Positions 11,860-23,387 of a stretch of DNA of 64,000 bases are shown piece by piece. Position numbers and translations under genes: made by a program. Under the pieces are notes generated by a model. The model was given only the letters and a program-made list of their open reading frames with translations, was not told where the DNA came from and did no database searches. Every line of letters begins with the position of its first letter. Within the stretch, counting starts at the first letter, position 1. The DNA is from Nissolia schottii. Lineage: Eukaryota; Streptophyta; Magnoliopsida; Fabales; Fabaceae. The stretch lies in assembly GCA_003254905.1 (NCBI GenBank), contig QANU01012358.1, positions 243,352 through 307,351 of the forward strand. Direction: 5' to 3'.

Positions 11860-12165
11860 ATTGGAGGCAACAGAAAGAAGGAGCTCCCTTCAGTCCAACC
11901 ATAGAGGGAAAAAAAAGACAGTATGTTTGTAACCAGTGATCAGCGATCGAGATCGGGTTCTCATTCAACGCAAATTTGGACTTTGCTTTCACCGTTTAGA
12001 GAGTAACATTTACTAAAATGTCGCTCTCTAAGCGGTAACAAACGTGGTCCGACTTGCTGATGAATGAGCACTTGATAATTTCTCTAATTAGGCAAAACCG
12101 GTCTCTTAATTCCCCTCGTATCAATGAGTGGACTGGAGAAAGCTCCTTCGCTCTCTTTCCCTCCT
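11860..12165 (-). ncRNA. MIR319: MIR319 microRNA precursor
   Basis: On the minus strand, 11877-11898 begins TTGGACTGAAGGGAGCTCC and continues with TTC, matching mature plant miR319 of the miR319c type. The opposite arm, 12126-12149, reads GAAGGAGCTTTCTCCAGTCC then ACTC on the minus strand. This is the expected miR319* partner and pairs with the mature sequence through a few wobbles or mismatches. Mature on the 3' arm and star on the 5' arm is the known MIR319 arrangement. miR319 directs cleavage of TCP-family transcription factor mRNAs that control leaf growth. The loop between the arms is about 227 nt and contains a second small hairpin (11991-12036). The primary transcript should extend both ways; its downstream part runs into the G19 run and the gap, so its 3' end cannot be read. 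Confidence 0.93.
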
Positions 12166-12879
12166 AGTGTGAGCTAGCTGGGCATATAAACACATTTTTT
12201 TTCCTTTCTTAGATGGCAACATGAACTTCACCACATTTTTAATGAAATAACGAGATGTCAAATAATGAATGTTAATATATGCGGGTAATACTGGTACTAA
12301 CTATATATAAGAATTGGCAAAGTGTTATAATCAATCAACTAATTATCAAAATTCCCATAATGAATGTAACCAATTTTGATTTTTTTTTTTGTTTTATTTT
12401 TAAATGGTGAAGGCTAAGCAATTGCCATTTGTGTCAAGAAATGATCGAGAATACAATACAAAAATGTAGGAAAGGATTATATATGTAACAAACAAGTTAA
12501 TCCGGGTTTTAAGAAAAATGTTGATGCAAATTAAGTGATGAAAAGGGGGAAATAATATCTTATTATTGAACTTCATATATAATGAAAAAATAACATGCAT
12601 TCTAATTTTGTAAAATAAACCAATCAATGAAAGAAAACCAGATGAGAAAATTGAGTTTCAACCTAAAGCTAGAACTGGTTGACGCTAGCTGATCTGAACT
12701 CAAATCGGATGTCATTACAAATTAAGCCAACTAAATTAACTGCCTATAATTTATTAACATGAAAATAAACGCAAATACACTGAAAATTAAGGCATCATCG
12801 ATCTGTATGTTGGCCCAAACTTCGACAAGAGTAATTAAGCTTCAAACAAAAGAAAATTTTAAACAAGAAAAAGGAAGGG

Positions 12880-12921
<42 letters not shown>

Positions 12922-13870
12922 AGGTACTTGCATGACGGGAAAAGAAGTAAAACAAGCTGCCATATATTAAATAAGCTAGCAAAGTTAGGGAAGAAAGAAA
13001 TTATATGTCCATGCAAATTTTATATATAATCCAGCTCCGAAGAAAGTAAAATGTACTCAAAACATTTTTTCAATAGGAAAACACTATTTGCAAAAAAAAA
13101 AAATAATATTGGTACCAATTAACCTATTAGGCTATACTACAAATTAAAATTACAAATCTAGCTAACACCTAGAGAAAAAATAGTATAGCTGGTAGCGCAG
13201 ATCACTAACTAAGCAAAAGGAATTAAACCCTAATTTTGAGGAAGATGAGGAGAAACAGACAAATCAAGTATCACAGAATTGCCATGGCTAAGAATTACCA
13301 TATAAAAAGGGAAAATTGAAACAGAAGAGAAAAACGATTTTGAAGTACTTGAGGAAACTAGCCATAGGGAGACCAAGAAGCTCAAAAGCAGATGCTGCCA
13401 GAAACCCTAATTGTGGTATGTTTTTATTGGCACCTGAGCCAGAAAAAGAAGGAAGAGAGAAGGGAGAGGAGTTATAAGAGAATTGAAAACTGTAAAGACG
13501 AAAAGGGACTTGAAGTTACAGGTAATAAAGAGTTTGGCCAAGAAAAAAGAAATTAATTAATTATTCAAATAACTATTATTATTATTATATTATTATTATT
13601 TTATTTTTTTTCAACAAAAGCAAAAATTATTCGTGGACATAAATGACGGGTCATTGTCCCCATGAGAGTCACAGACAGGAAAGTGAGTCCAAGATCTAAA
13701 GGAATATTCCAGATGGAGGAGTGAAAGTAACTAAATTTCACTTAAGAGCATTGTTACAGTTACACTTTTATTTTATTTTCCTTTCTTTCTTTTTCTTGGC
13801 AACAATGCACTCTTCAAGTCTTCATTGTTTTTTAAGGAATTATTAGATCGTGTGCTTATTCTTTGAATGC
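12166..13870. other. Region upstream of MIR319 on the minus strand, probably primary transcript and promoter
   Basis: No protein gene is recognised. A (GA)n tract lies at 12881-12918. The stretch 13160-13500 is less AT-rich and carries AAACCCTAAT-type boxes in both orientations (for example near 13220 and 13403). It would sit 1.0-1.35 kb upstream of the MIR319 hairpin and could be part of its promoter; this is positional inference only. Confidence 0.35.
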
Positions 13871-13874
13871 CCCC

Positions 13875-13896
13875 CCTCTCTGTGTATGTGTGTGTG

Positions 13897-13927
<31 letters not shown>

Positions 13928-13945
13928 ATAACTCTCTCTCTCTCT
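13875..13945. repeat. Compound microsatellite (CT)/(GT)/(AT)
   Basis: CT, TGTG, TATA and then TGTG and CTCT dinucleotide runs in succession. The open frame at 13850-14038 merely translates this low-complexity DNA. Confidence 0.85.
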
Positions 13946-14316
13946 CCATATATAATAAAAATATTATTTATACATCCAAAAAAATTAATATACTGTGTAC
14001 ATCACACTAAAAATAAATATTATAAAATAAAAAAATAAATATTACAAAATAAAAAAATAATCATTGTCATTGAGTATTTATACGTGCACGAATACACGCG
14101 TGTTTAATATTATTCGATTATATGTTTGATAATATTTATTTCTCAATTTTGTTTGTGCACGGACACACATGTGTTTAATATTGTTCATTTATGTGTTTGA
14201 TAATTTTTCTCTATTTTGCAATGTTTGTTTATCTACTTTATAATGTTTGCTTCTCTATGTGGTGTACACAAGATGCCAATTTTTTGGTGTATAAATAACG
14301 TAATTGTATATATAAT

Positions 14317-14879
14317 CATGGTTGTTAAACTCTCGAGTTAACTCGTAAACTCTTACGAGTTTACGAGTTTACGACACAAAACGAGTTAACACTTATGTTA
14401 ACTCTTTTTTGGTAAACTCTTACGAGTTTAAGCAAACTCTCGATTCTACAAGCGAGTTTACGAGTTAAAATCTACTTACGAGTTTACGTCAAAATGTACA
14501 AATTTTGTAACTTTGTTAGATACTTCCCTAACTTTGTTTATATTAGATAATGTATATTGAGTTTATTTAGCTAATTTCGTATATTTATCATAATTGAGTT
14601 ATGTTTTATTGAACTATAAAATAATACAGATACTGAATAAAGTATGACATAACCACTAAGTGTCATGCATTAAGGTGTATTTTATCATATTTCTTTCATT
14701 AATTTAATTTAAAGTTAACATTATTCAATTTCAGTTATAAATACAATATTTAATCAAGTTTAGTTCCTAATTATATTGTTTATAACATATTATTTTAGTA
14801 TGTAAACTCATACGAGTTTACGATTCGAGTTTGCTGAGACTCCGCGAGTTTACTTAAACTTTCGAGTTTGATAACCTTG
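14317..14879. mobile_element. hAT-type non-autonomous element, 563 bp, with perfect 8-bp target duplication
   Basis: The left end is CATGGTTGTTAAACTC and the reverse complement of the right end is CAAGGTTATCAAACTC, a 16-bp terminal inverted repeat with three mismatches. TATATAAT occurs directly on both sides (14309-14316 and 14880-14887), the 8-bp duplication typical of hAT elements. Subterminal regions are dense in GAGTTTAC / GTAAACTC blocks, many arranged as head-to-head palindromes. The AT-rich core (14500-14790) codes for nothing. Relatives lie at ~5898-6622 and 36608-36655. Confidence 0.9.
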
Positions 14880-14984
14880 TATATAATGGCTAAATAGACG
14901 TTTGTTTTACACTTGCTTTTCTTAAATAAGATTTAAATGGACCAGGTATCTTTAGGACCAAATTGGTCCCTGAATGTTAACCAT

Positions 14985-15024
14985 AAAAAGAACTAATCTA
15001 ACGGCTTAAATTAAAACCTATAAT

Positions 15025-15057
<33 letters not shown>

Positions 15058-15445
15058 ACGTATAAATAATGTTTGTATTTAATATTTTTAAACAAACAAT
15101 TCTATATGATTTTTTTTTCATTTTATCCTTTACTTGGATCATTATCTCAACTTTACCACTCAACCCCTCCTCTTCCCTAACCCTTGCTCTGACGTACCAT
15201 CATCCCTACCGCCCATCACCGCCACTGCCACCACCGGCGCCACCTCCACCTCCACACTCATCTCAGAAAACCTAAAATCACAATACAACCCAAAAAAATA
15301 ATCACAACCCTCAAATTTAAGAAATCCCAAAAAATCTTAGTGAATGTTTCTGATTAAACCAAAGAAATACCCACAGATCTACTACTACTTCTTTTCTTTT
15401 TGTCAGGGTGGCTCGCCGGCCACCATGTCCATCGCGTGAACCACG
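14985..15445 (+). repeat. Dispersed repeat, copy A (inverted partner at 61690-62150)
   Basis: About 460 bp matches the reverse complement of 61690-62150, including ATAATGTTTGTATTTAATAT, TTATCCTTTA, CTCAACTTTACCACTCAACC and a distal AAAGAAAAGAAGTAG / GTGGCCGGCGAGCCACC block. The flanking low-complexity, proline-rich open frames (15069-15275, 15408-15782) have no known homologue. A transposon end is likely, but the superfamily is not determined. Confidence 0.75.
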
Positions 15446-16424
15446 GCCGCCCCAGCTCCACCCATGTCGCTGCCGCCGCATGCACGCCCCTCCACCCTCA
15501 ACAACAACATCAACAACACCACCCACATCCTCAATAATAACAACATCAACAAAGCATCAAAATGCAACCAGATCAATATCACAACCTCCTTCCACTACCG
15601 TCAGCCGCCGACCAAGGCCCCCACTGTCACTAGTGCTGGCTCGCCTACATATTTTTTCCCTATTTCTGCGTCCCCTATTTTTGCATACCCAATTTCTACA
15701 TATGCCACGTACCTTCAAACTCAGATCTACATATTTTTTTTATACATATAAAAAAAAACCCAAAAACAACAAAGAGATATGAGAAATGAAGAGGAAAAGA
15801 TAGATTTGCTTTAATTCCGGTGACGATGTTGGCACAGACGAAGGAGTCGAGAATGGAGGGTGTGAAAGAGTCCGGTCCAGGTTAAAAGTCTCCTAAGATT
15901 TTATGAATGAATTGTATGAAAAAAAAAAAAGTTAAGATTGTAAAGCTTTATCCATTGGTTTGGTTGGAACTACATTAATTGGAGTTTAATAAACTCTAAA
16001 TACCGACAAAACAGATGAATGGCCGCATGCATGAAATGCACTTACGCATCTAATTAAAGGTGCTCGTTTCGTTTTACAATTTTGCAATTTAATTACATGA
16101 AAAAAAATTGTGTTACTTTTTATGAGTGAGAATTGTTCAATTTTAAGATCCAGGGACATTTCACATAGTTTGTGGACTTGTATAATTAAATTTTGTGAGG
16201 CAGGGAATCCTGCAGCAAGTCAATGACGCTTCAAAGAAAAAAGTACTAGCCACTGGCAGTGAAGTTTGTAATTAATTCGACAACGTACGTCATACTCGAT
16301 AAAAGCTACTGTTCAAACGGGAACACTCATCAACAACTTGAAACCACGCACATCGCTAACTATTATAATAAGTTATCTATTCGAACTCATTCTCTCTACG
16401 ATACTATATGTGTGGACTCCATAC

Positions 16425-16477
<53 letters not shown>

Positions 16478-16632
16478 CTTAATAGTGTATGATAAATAAA
16501 TTAATATAGTGTTTTTAAGTACAAAATCACCATTTCTCGTATAATAATAACTAATATTTATGTACCGTAATTTTGCACGTTAATTTTAACATCCTTATTT
16601 TTCATTGCTTTTTGGTTTTTCTTACTTTACTT
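15446..16632. other. Intergenic DNA, GC-richer then AT-rich, with a TACA/TA microsatellite
   Basis: 15446-15660 is C-rich and low in complexity; it translates to Pro/Ser/Thr-rich peptides without recognisable domains. 15720-15900 has A-rich runs. A (TACA)n(TA)n microsatellite occupies about 16426-16474. No gene is supported. Confidence 0.5.
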
Positions 16633-18010
16633 CCACTACTAGAAATATGTTAATTACTGTTGAACTATTACCGTCACATGTATATCCAATGGTATTAACG
16701 TCAAAAATAACCAAAAAATTTTTGATGGTAACAGTTTTTAGGATGAATCAGAGCAATTTTAGTCATGATTATTGTTGGTAAAAACATTTGATAGTAAAAT
16801 TGTCGTTAATGTTTGGCACCAAATGGCGCATAGTGAGGCGAAGGTTTTACCGTCAGTAATTTCTGACGGTAAAAGAAAGAAATAAATATTAAAACAAAAG
16901 CATTTATTATACTATAAATTACCGTATGAAGATTCCAATGGTAATGTTAATAATAGTATATTTGCTTAATAATAACTATTTAAAAATAATTATTACCTTT
17001 ACAATCGGTCTATTCCACGGTAACAACCTCAAAATATGAGGAGACACATATGTTCCCCACGTTCGTAACATTCGGTAAGTTACCGTGAAATATTTTTGAC
17101 AGTAACAACTTCAAAATATGAGGGGACACGTGTTCCCCACGCGTGTAACGTTCGACTAGTTACCGTCGAATTATTTCGATGGTAACAACCTCGAAATAAG
17201 GGGACACGCGTGTTCCCCATGCGCGTAACGTTTGACTAGTTACCGTCAGAATAATCCGACTGTAACAGTCTCGAAATATGAAGGGACACACGTATTCCAT
17301 GTTTGTAACGGTTGACTAGTTACCGTCGGATATATCCAACGGTAATGAAGCAGCGCCATTAATGATCGCGACTTGACAGAGGCTATATATAAAACCTCCG
17401 TCCCTCCCACAATCCTCACTCCCTTTCCGTAACTTTCTCTCCCTCTCGGCCACCACCATATCCCTTCTCACACTACCCCCACTCTACCACCACACTCCCA
17501 CCACCGTCGTCTTACCGTTGGGTTGCTGCCGCCACCGTCACTCTCTGTACACCATCAGATATCTGGGTTAGTTTTTTTTTTCTTATTTTATTTTGGTTAA
17601 ATATGTTAAGTTATTAGATTAATATTATGTTAGGTTGTTAGATTATGTTAATATTATGTTAGGTTGTTAGATTAAGTTGTTATATTAATATTATGTTAGG
17701 TTGTTAGATTAGGTTCTAATTTTTGTTAGTTGTTCGATATAAATAATTATGTTTTGTTGTTAGATTAATTTTGTGAATTAGGTTGTTTAGATTAAAATAA
17801 GTTTGTTAGGTTGTTATATTAATTTTTGACTAACTTTTAATTAGGTTGTTCAATTTTTTAGACTTGTAATATGTTATATTGATTTTGTTAGATTATACGT
17901 TATTATGTATGTTATATTAATTAGGTTTATTTTGGTTATATTATATGTTATATTAATTATGTTATATTATATTAGGTTGATTAATTTAGGTTAAGGTTTA
18001 GGTTAATTAA
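16633..18010 (+). mobile_element. CACTA (En/Spm) transposon 5' terminal region
   Basis: Begins CACTACTAGAAATATG, the CACTA terminal inverted repeat. Between 16660 and 17350 there are many subterminal repeats in both orientations built on TAGTTACCGTC(G/A)GA and TCCGACGGTAAC. Four longer tandem-like units of about 75 bp carry GGGGACACGCGTGTTCCCCA and variants. TATATATAAA at 17383 is followed by a C-rich leader (17400-17560) and an AT-rich, TTAGGTTGTTAGATTA-repeated stretch (17590-18000) that looks like a first intron. No transposase exon is recognised and the other end is not seen, so the element is truncated or interrupted by the next one. Confidence 0.8.
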
Positions 18011-20960
18011 ATAATAAATTTTTTAGGTTAATAGTATTGGGTAGGAGACAACCTACCGTTCATAAGTTTGTCTTCCTTTCTCTTTTATTTGTTTTAATTC
18101 TTTGTTTTTTGTTCCTGCCCTATCTCGTGCACTGAGGTTGGTACACTTTTTTAAGTGTGGGGTGGGAAATTCGGCATTTTGGTATGCTTAGTTTAGTAGT
18201 TTTAACTGTGCAATAATTGTGAAAATTCATAAATAGGGGATGATTTAGACTAGGTGATGATTAATCCATGCGATGTGAAATGTTGTGGTTGATTATGTAT
18301 TTATGGCATTATGTTTGATTGAGCATCTTATAGATCTTGGCATGTTTTAATTGATTGGATGATATTACCTGGTAAGCTTTGGAACCTTTAATAGGATGAC
18401 AACAATACATGTCATTCCTTTCTTTGTTGTGTCTACACTTGCTAGGGTTCAAGTCTAGAACTTGCCTGATTCTCTGCATTGCACTTTCACCTTTGTATAT
18501 GGCATGTGACATGATTGAGACATTCCTTGTGATTTTAGCACATATCCATACTAGCCTACCTTGAATGATTTGACCCCTGCTAGCCCATTTGAGTCTTATA
18601 GCCTTTTGTTGAATTGTTAGCACAATACAAGCCGATAAACCGAGAAAAACCGTGATACACTTAGCCTTAGGGCTTAGGAGAATCATGGTACATTTATCCA
18701 TATGTGCTAAGCAACAAGTGTGGGGTTACATGAGGGCATGTAAGATTCAAAGTAAGGGAGAGCGACCACAATTGCTCTGATTGGTTGAAAAAAATACAAA
18801 ATTTCCCATACAAAATTTTCTGAGGCAACAAATCTACAAAACAACCAATTAGGAGCAGCGACAGAAACTCTCCCCTGAGCTAATGGCTAAATGGTGACAA
18901 GATTCCCAAGAAGTGTGTAAAAGTATTGAAAGAAAAAAAAAAGAAAAAAATAAATAAAAGTGTTTGGGAATTTGTCACTGGGCTAATTGGAGAACAAAAA
19001 AAGATAGTGGAGATCAAGGTCTTTACACCGTTGGTTAGCACATGTGCCATTAATTCTATTAAGTCTTAGGCTTTAACCTGCTAGCCATATGATATCCCAC
19101 CTTGACGCATTACAACCCTTAAAAAGACCTCTTGATGCATGTCATATATATTTGGTAATCCGTGATGCTTAGAAGAAAGTCAAGCCTATAGAGGTGACTT
19201 TAGTGTAGTGCTTGAGAAAGCATTGGATGAACCTAGACACTATGAGTGATAAGTGACACACACTAACCTGTGAGACCCAATTAGTTTGAACATGCCTTGA
19301 CTTATTTTTTGCTCATGTTGATATGCCAAGGATATTAATTTAATTCATAGTGATATCATTTCTTGTCTAAATGTACTTTATTTTTGGATTGTCATGTATG
19401 TTGCACAGTTACATGTTAGTTAGTGTCGACTTAAGTGCTTCCTTGAGTTTCGCGACTTTGTAAGGGATGTAAATAGGGTCGGCACACCAAAAAGATATTC
19501 CTTTTCTTTATTTTTGTCTTCTTAGTTTTTGTTTTGATTGTAGTCTGCTTCCGTCCTTAGTTCCTTGCATGATGATATGCAATTGTTCAAGTGTGGGGTA
19601 TTTTGATAGAGGGATTTCATTCGACATTTTTATACCCCATAATTGAGCATTGCAGCCTAGAATTATGTGATTTTGATGGCTAATTGATAAGATTCACATA
19701 ATTGTCCTTTTATGAGCATAATTGAGAAAATTGCAAAATAAGCACAATTTTTTAATGTTTTAAATTGTCTCGAGCAACCTATGCGTTTAACATCTTGTGT
19801 TTGAGTTGTTAGAATCACATGTAATCAAGTGTTGGTGCAAGAAGGGGAGCAAAAGGAGCATGGAATGGAGGAAAAGAGCGCAAGGAGGAGCAGGAAGCTC
19901 TCAGGAATAAAATCCCCATGTCTTGGAAACACGCTCTAGTGCGTTTTATGCACTGGAGCACCCAAAGCTTTATGCGCTAGAGCGCGTTTTTATGGGTTGC
20001 ATTGTGTTTTTGCTTCTGTGTCGCTGCAACGCATTTTTTGCGTGCAACGCATGTCTGGATGAGAAATTTCGCCGCCAGAGACCTGAAACCGTATTTTGTG
20101 ACCCCAAAAGGTTATAAATAGACATACGGTGAACATAATTGACATAACCTCTCACATCAACTCGCAGCTGCTCTTTAGGATTAGTTTTTAGATAGTTTTT
20201 CCTTTATTTTTCCAGCATCTTAAGATTAATGTTAGTGATGCATTATTAGTTTTGTCTCGTTCGAAGATTGTTGGAGCTCTCGTGATCGCTTACGAGTTTC
20301 TTTAATTTATTTATTTTGTGTTTTTATCCTCAACCCATGGAGGCGTAATTTCTTTAATATCTTGCATGCGGTAACTCTAGAATAGGATTTAATTGGAGAT
20401 TCTTGCGCTTAATATTTATTCATGATTTATTCCGCCCCTAATTAGTAATATAGCAATTGCATGTTATTGGTTAAGGTTGAATCTAGGTTGATAGATCTTG
20501 ACGATCGTAGGATTTATTGATTTAGGATTTGGAAACTTGTTGGGGAACTAATTAGATCTAACTAGGTTGTGCAATTGATGCTTCGGGGATTGACGATTGT
20601 AGTCTCTTAAGTGAATTGCGTGTTAGTTAGAGATTTCAACTAACAACAACATCCTCTTTATGAATAATTAATTTAGGAATCAATGACAATAAATCCTTGA
20701 ATCTAGAAACGGCGTAGACAGGATATTGCTTTTTATCATTATTGATTTATTTCTATTTTAATTTCCTTTTATTTAAATTCATTAATCCAACCCCCCCCCA
20801 ATTTATTGTAATCATAATTGTAATTGGCTTGAAAATTGCTTCCTTAGAGACGTCCTAGGTTAGTCCCTATATTACGTTTTTGGGGTTAATTTAGTTTTAC
20901 AAATTATTATTTGATCGCGCACGGAAATTAACAACGTTTTGGTATGTGTCACCTACCTAG
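18011..20960 (+). mobile_element. LTR-retrotransposon segment, Athila/Calypso-like non-coding part
   Basis: No reading frame is kept. Phrases typical of the 3' part of Athila-type Ty3/gypsy elements are present: AAGTGTGGGGTGGG near 18155, an A-rich block near 18930-18960 (GAAAGAAAAAAAAAAGAAAA), GTGTGGGGTATTTTGATAG near 19591, and a stretch near 20100-20160 with a leader-like ATAAATAG. The final ~150 bp (20800-20950) is repeated in inverse orientation at 50825-50960. LTR borders were not located. The assignment rests on motif style, not on protein. Confidence 0.5.
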
Positions 20961-21289
20961 GTGAAGACTTTGTATCTTCACAAGAGGAAGAGAAGAAAAT
21001 GAGCAGAAACTCATTTTAAGAGAGAAGAAGAGTCTGAAGCTCTGAGCAAGTTGGAATAGGGTAGGAGAGCTCTGTTTGTAGGAGAAGGGATGGCCAAAGG
21101 AGTGGATCGGGCCCTCTCCTAGCCCAAAAAAATGCAAAAACGTGCGCTGACTTTTCTGACCTGCGTCTCGCGCGAGACTCGTGCCCCCTACCCTTTTTTT
21201 AAGGTCGTCACATACACTTACAAGAATACACTCTAACCACCATCCTCCTAAATATGGCAGGTAATTACAATGGTGTTCCAGTAAGCCTT

Positions 21290-22750
21290 TTAGATTTGAA
21301 TCCTTTTGGATGGTCCATGATAATTTTAATGATTTCCTCAAATTGAATTGGATGCTTGATGAAAACCTGGTTGCCAACCTCAACAATTTCACTTTGGAAA
21401 TTTCTCTATGGAACAAAAAGGTCTTTGGCGACATTTTTCGGAAAAAGAGACACCTCTTAGCCTATATCAATGGAATTCAACAAGTTCACAGCTATGAAAG
21501 GAACAATTTCCTGGACAAGCTCAAAGCCGAACTCCAAGACAACCTAACAAACATTCTAGATCAAGAAGAAAGACTTTGGCTTCAAAAATCAAGAGCTCAA
21601 TGGATAACTAATGGAGATAGAAACACCAGATTCTATTACACAAAAATGGTAATCAGAAGAAGTAGGAACAAGATCATAACCCTCCGTCATTAGAATGGGC
21701 AATGAATAAAAGAGCAAGGACAAGTACAAGAGATGACAAAAAAAACACTGCTTCCAATCCCTGTACACGAAAGAGAACCAAAACCAAGAGTAGCTTATGG
21801 TGCCCAAAACTTATCCAGATGGAGACCCTAACTAGAAAGATGCTCTCACCTTCCCAATAGATGCCACTAATGTTAAAAACTCAATGTTCAATGTTGGCAT
21901 CCTTAAAAACCCACATGCAATGCATCACAACCCCTTCTTTTTCAATTGTTTGGAATGGAGGCAAAACTGACACTTTCACCCCCACCAGAGCTATTCGACA
22001 GGGAGACCTCATCTCCCCCTATTTATTTGTTATTTCTATGGATTGCCTTGCCCACTTGGCACAAGATGCAGTTGAGAATAAAACATGGAACCCCATGAAA
22101 GTAGGAAGGAATGGACCCGCAATCCTAATGTTGCTCTTTGTTGATGATATTTTCTTATTTGTAGAAGCAAGCCCCGACCAAATTGAAAGGGTGCAAAACA
22201 TTCTAAAAAACTTCTGCAATGCTACTAGTCATTGCATCAATGCCAATAAAACCAACATTTTTTTCTCTCCTACAATGTCCAGCGAAATACTAGAAATTTA
22301 GTCACTGCTTCTACTAGTTCTACTAAAGCTCAAGATGTTGGTATATACCTCGGGGCATACATCTCTCAGGATCAAACAAGTAAAATCCACCTCAAAGGGA
22401 TTGTTGACAAAATTAAAACGAAGCTGTAGGGATGGCAAACTCATTACCTTTCCCTTGTGGCTGCATAGTGCTTTCTAAATCAGTCCTACATGCAACACTC
22501 CTTAGTCACAAAGAGTATCTACAATGACATTGAAAAAGCCCAAACAGGGTTTATTTAGGGGAGTACATAGAGAAAGCATAGCGCATCTTGTTAACTGGGC
22601 TACAGTGTAAAAGCGCATGAGCGAGGACTCGAATTTAAATTGCTAAGCATACTAAATGAAGTATTCCTCCTTAAAATTGGTTGGTCCTTAGTTGCTAACC
22701 CAAAATCCCTATGAGCCCAAGTCCTCATAGGAAAATATGGGAGAGGAAAA
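21290..22750 (+). mobile_element. Decayed LINE (L1-type non-LTR retrotransposon), reverse-transcriptase part
   Basis: Translations on the + strand match plant LINE ORF2 in order. SLWNKKVFGDIFRKKRHLLA and QKSRAQWITNGDRNTRFYY (21390-21640) come from the region before the RT. RAIRQGDLISPYLFVISMD, then LLFVDDIFLF (normally FADD), lie at 21861-22301. Then come GIYLGAYISQDQ and a C-terminal RESIAHLVNW region to about 22745. There are stops at 21691 and 22299, frameshifts, and a missing central stretch of the palm domain between 21700 and 21900. The element cannot be functional. The minus-strand open frame at 20949-21434 is a shadow. Confidence 0.9.
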
Positions 22751-23387
22751 TAATGTGATAATTTTCTATACCACAGCTCTAAGTACTAAAGAGAAGGCTT
22801 ATTTCTACTCTTTTTTTAATCCCCTTTTCCCCTATGAATGAACAGTTAGGAGAGAGAAGTTGTGCTCCCCAGGCAAAAAGCAAGAGAAAAGGAATATTTG
22901 TATGTACACACACCCGCGCGCACTAAATCCATCCAAATCCAAATTTCTTATAGTAAGTAGCAATTTCAGTACTTACCAGTACAAGAACAATCAGTTGACA
23001 TGTCTGCATAAAGGCTGTGAAGAAACATATATATACTTTAAAAAGGGATGAATGAGGGAGAGGGAGATGAATTTCAAAAGGATGTATGTACCAATAAGAA
23101 CAAATGTGTTTTCATCAAACTGTCACAGATAATGAAGAATATCAGGTTAGTAGATCCCTTTGAGTAAAACCCTTTTTGACAGATTTTGTACATCTTAATT
23201 CACAAGAGAATGTATGTATTGTGTGCTCCTAAGCCAAATGACTATCAGTCATATCTTTGATCATTTCCTTCAACCTTCTTTCCTAGGGACTGATTGACAA
23301 AAAATCTTTGCCAAATCCGAGTACTAAGCATGACAGTTTCAGGTAGGTTGGCGAAAAACTACGATCCAACCTAAAGAACTCCGGAGT
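22751..23387. other. Spacer and 3' UTR region of the RING gene
   Basis: Lies just downstream of the minus-strand RING gene's stop codon. It should hold that gene's 3' UTR nearest 23387. No other gene or repeat is recognised. Confidence 0.45.

Noticed and set aside
11129..11932. Four open frames of 225-241 codons on both strands
   Set aside because: They run through the N gap; the residues are unknown bases, not coding.
13185..13260. GCTGGTAGCGCAGATCAC, reminiscent of tRNA D-arm sequence
   Set aside because: No acceptor stem, anticodon arm or TTCGA loop can be drawn around it.
15408..15782. 124-codon Pro/Thr/Ser-rich frame
   Set aside because: Low-complexity C-rich DNA beside a dispersed repeat; the other frame at 15464-15751 is equally open and neither resembles a known protein.
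20949..21434. 161-codon minus-strand frame with basic and Ser-rich sequence
   Set aside because: It overlaps the LINE fragment, whose + strand translation matches known ORF2 blocks; the minus frame has no family resemblance.
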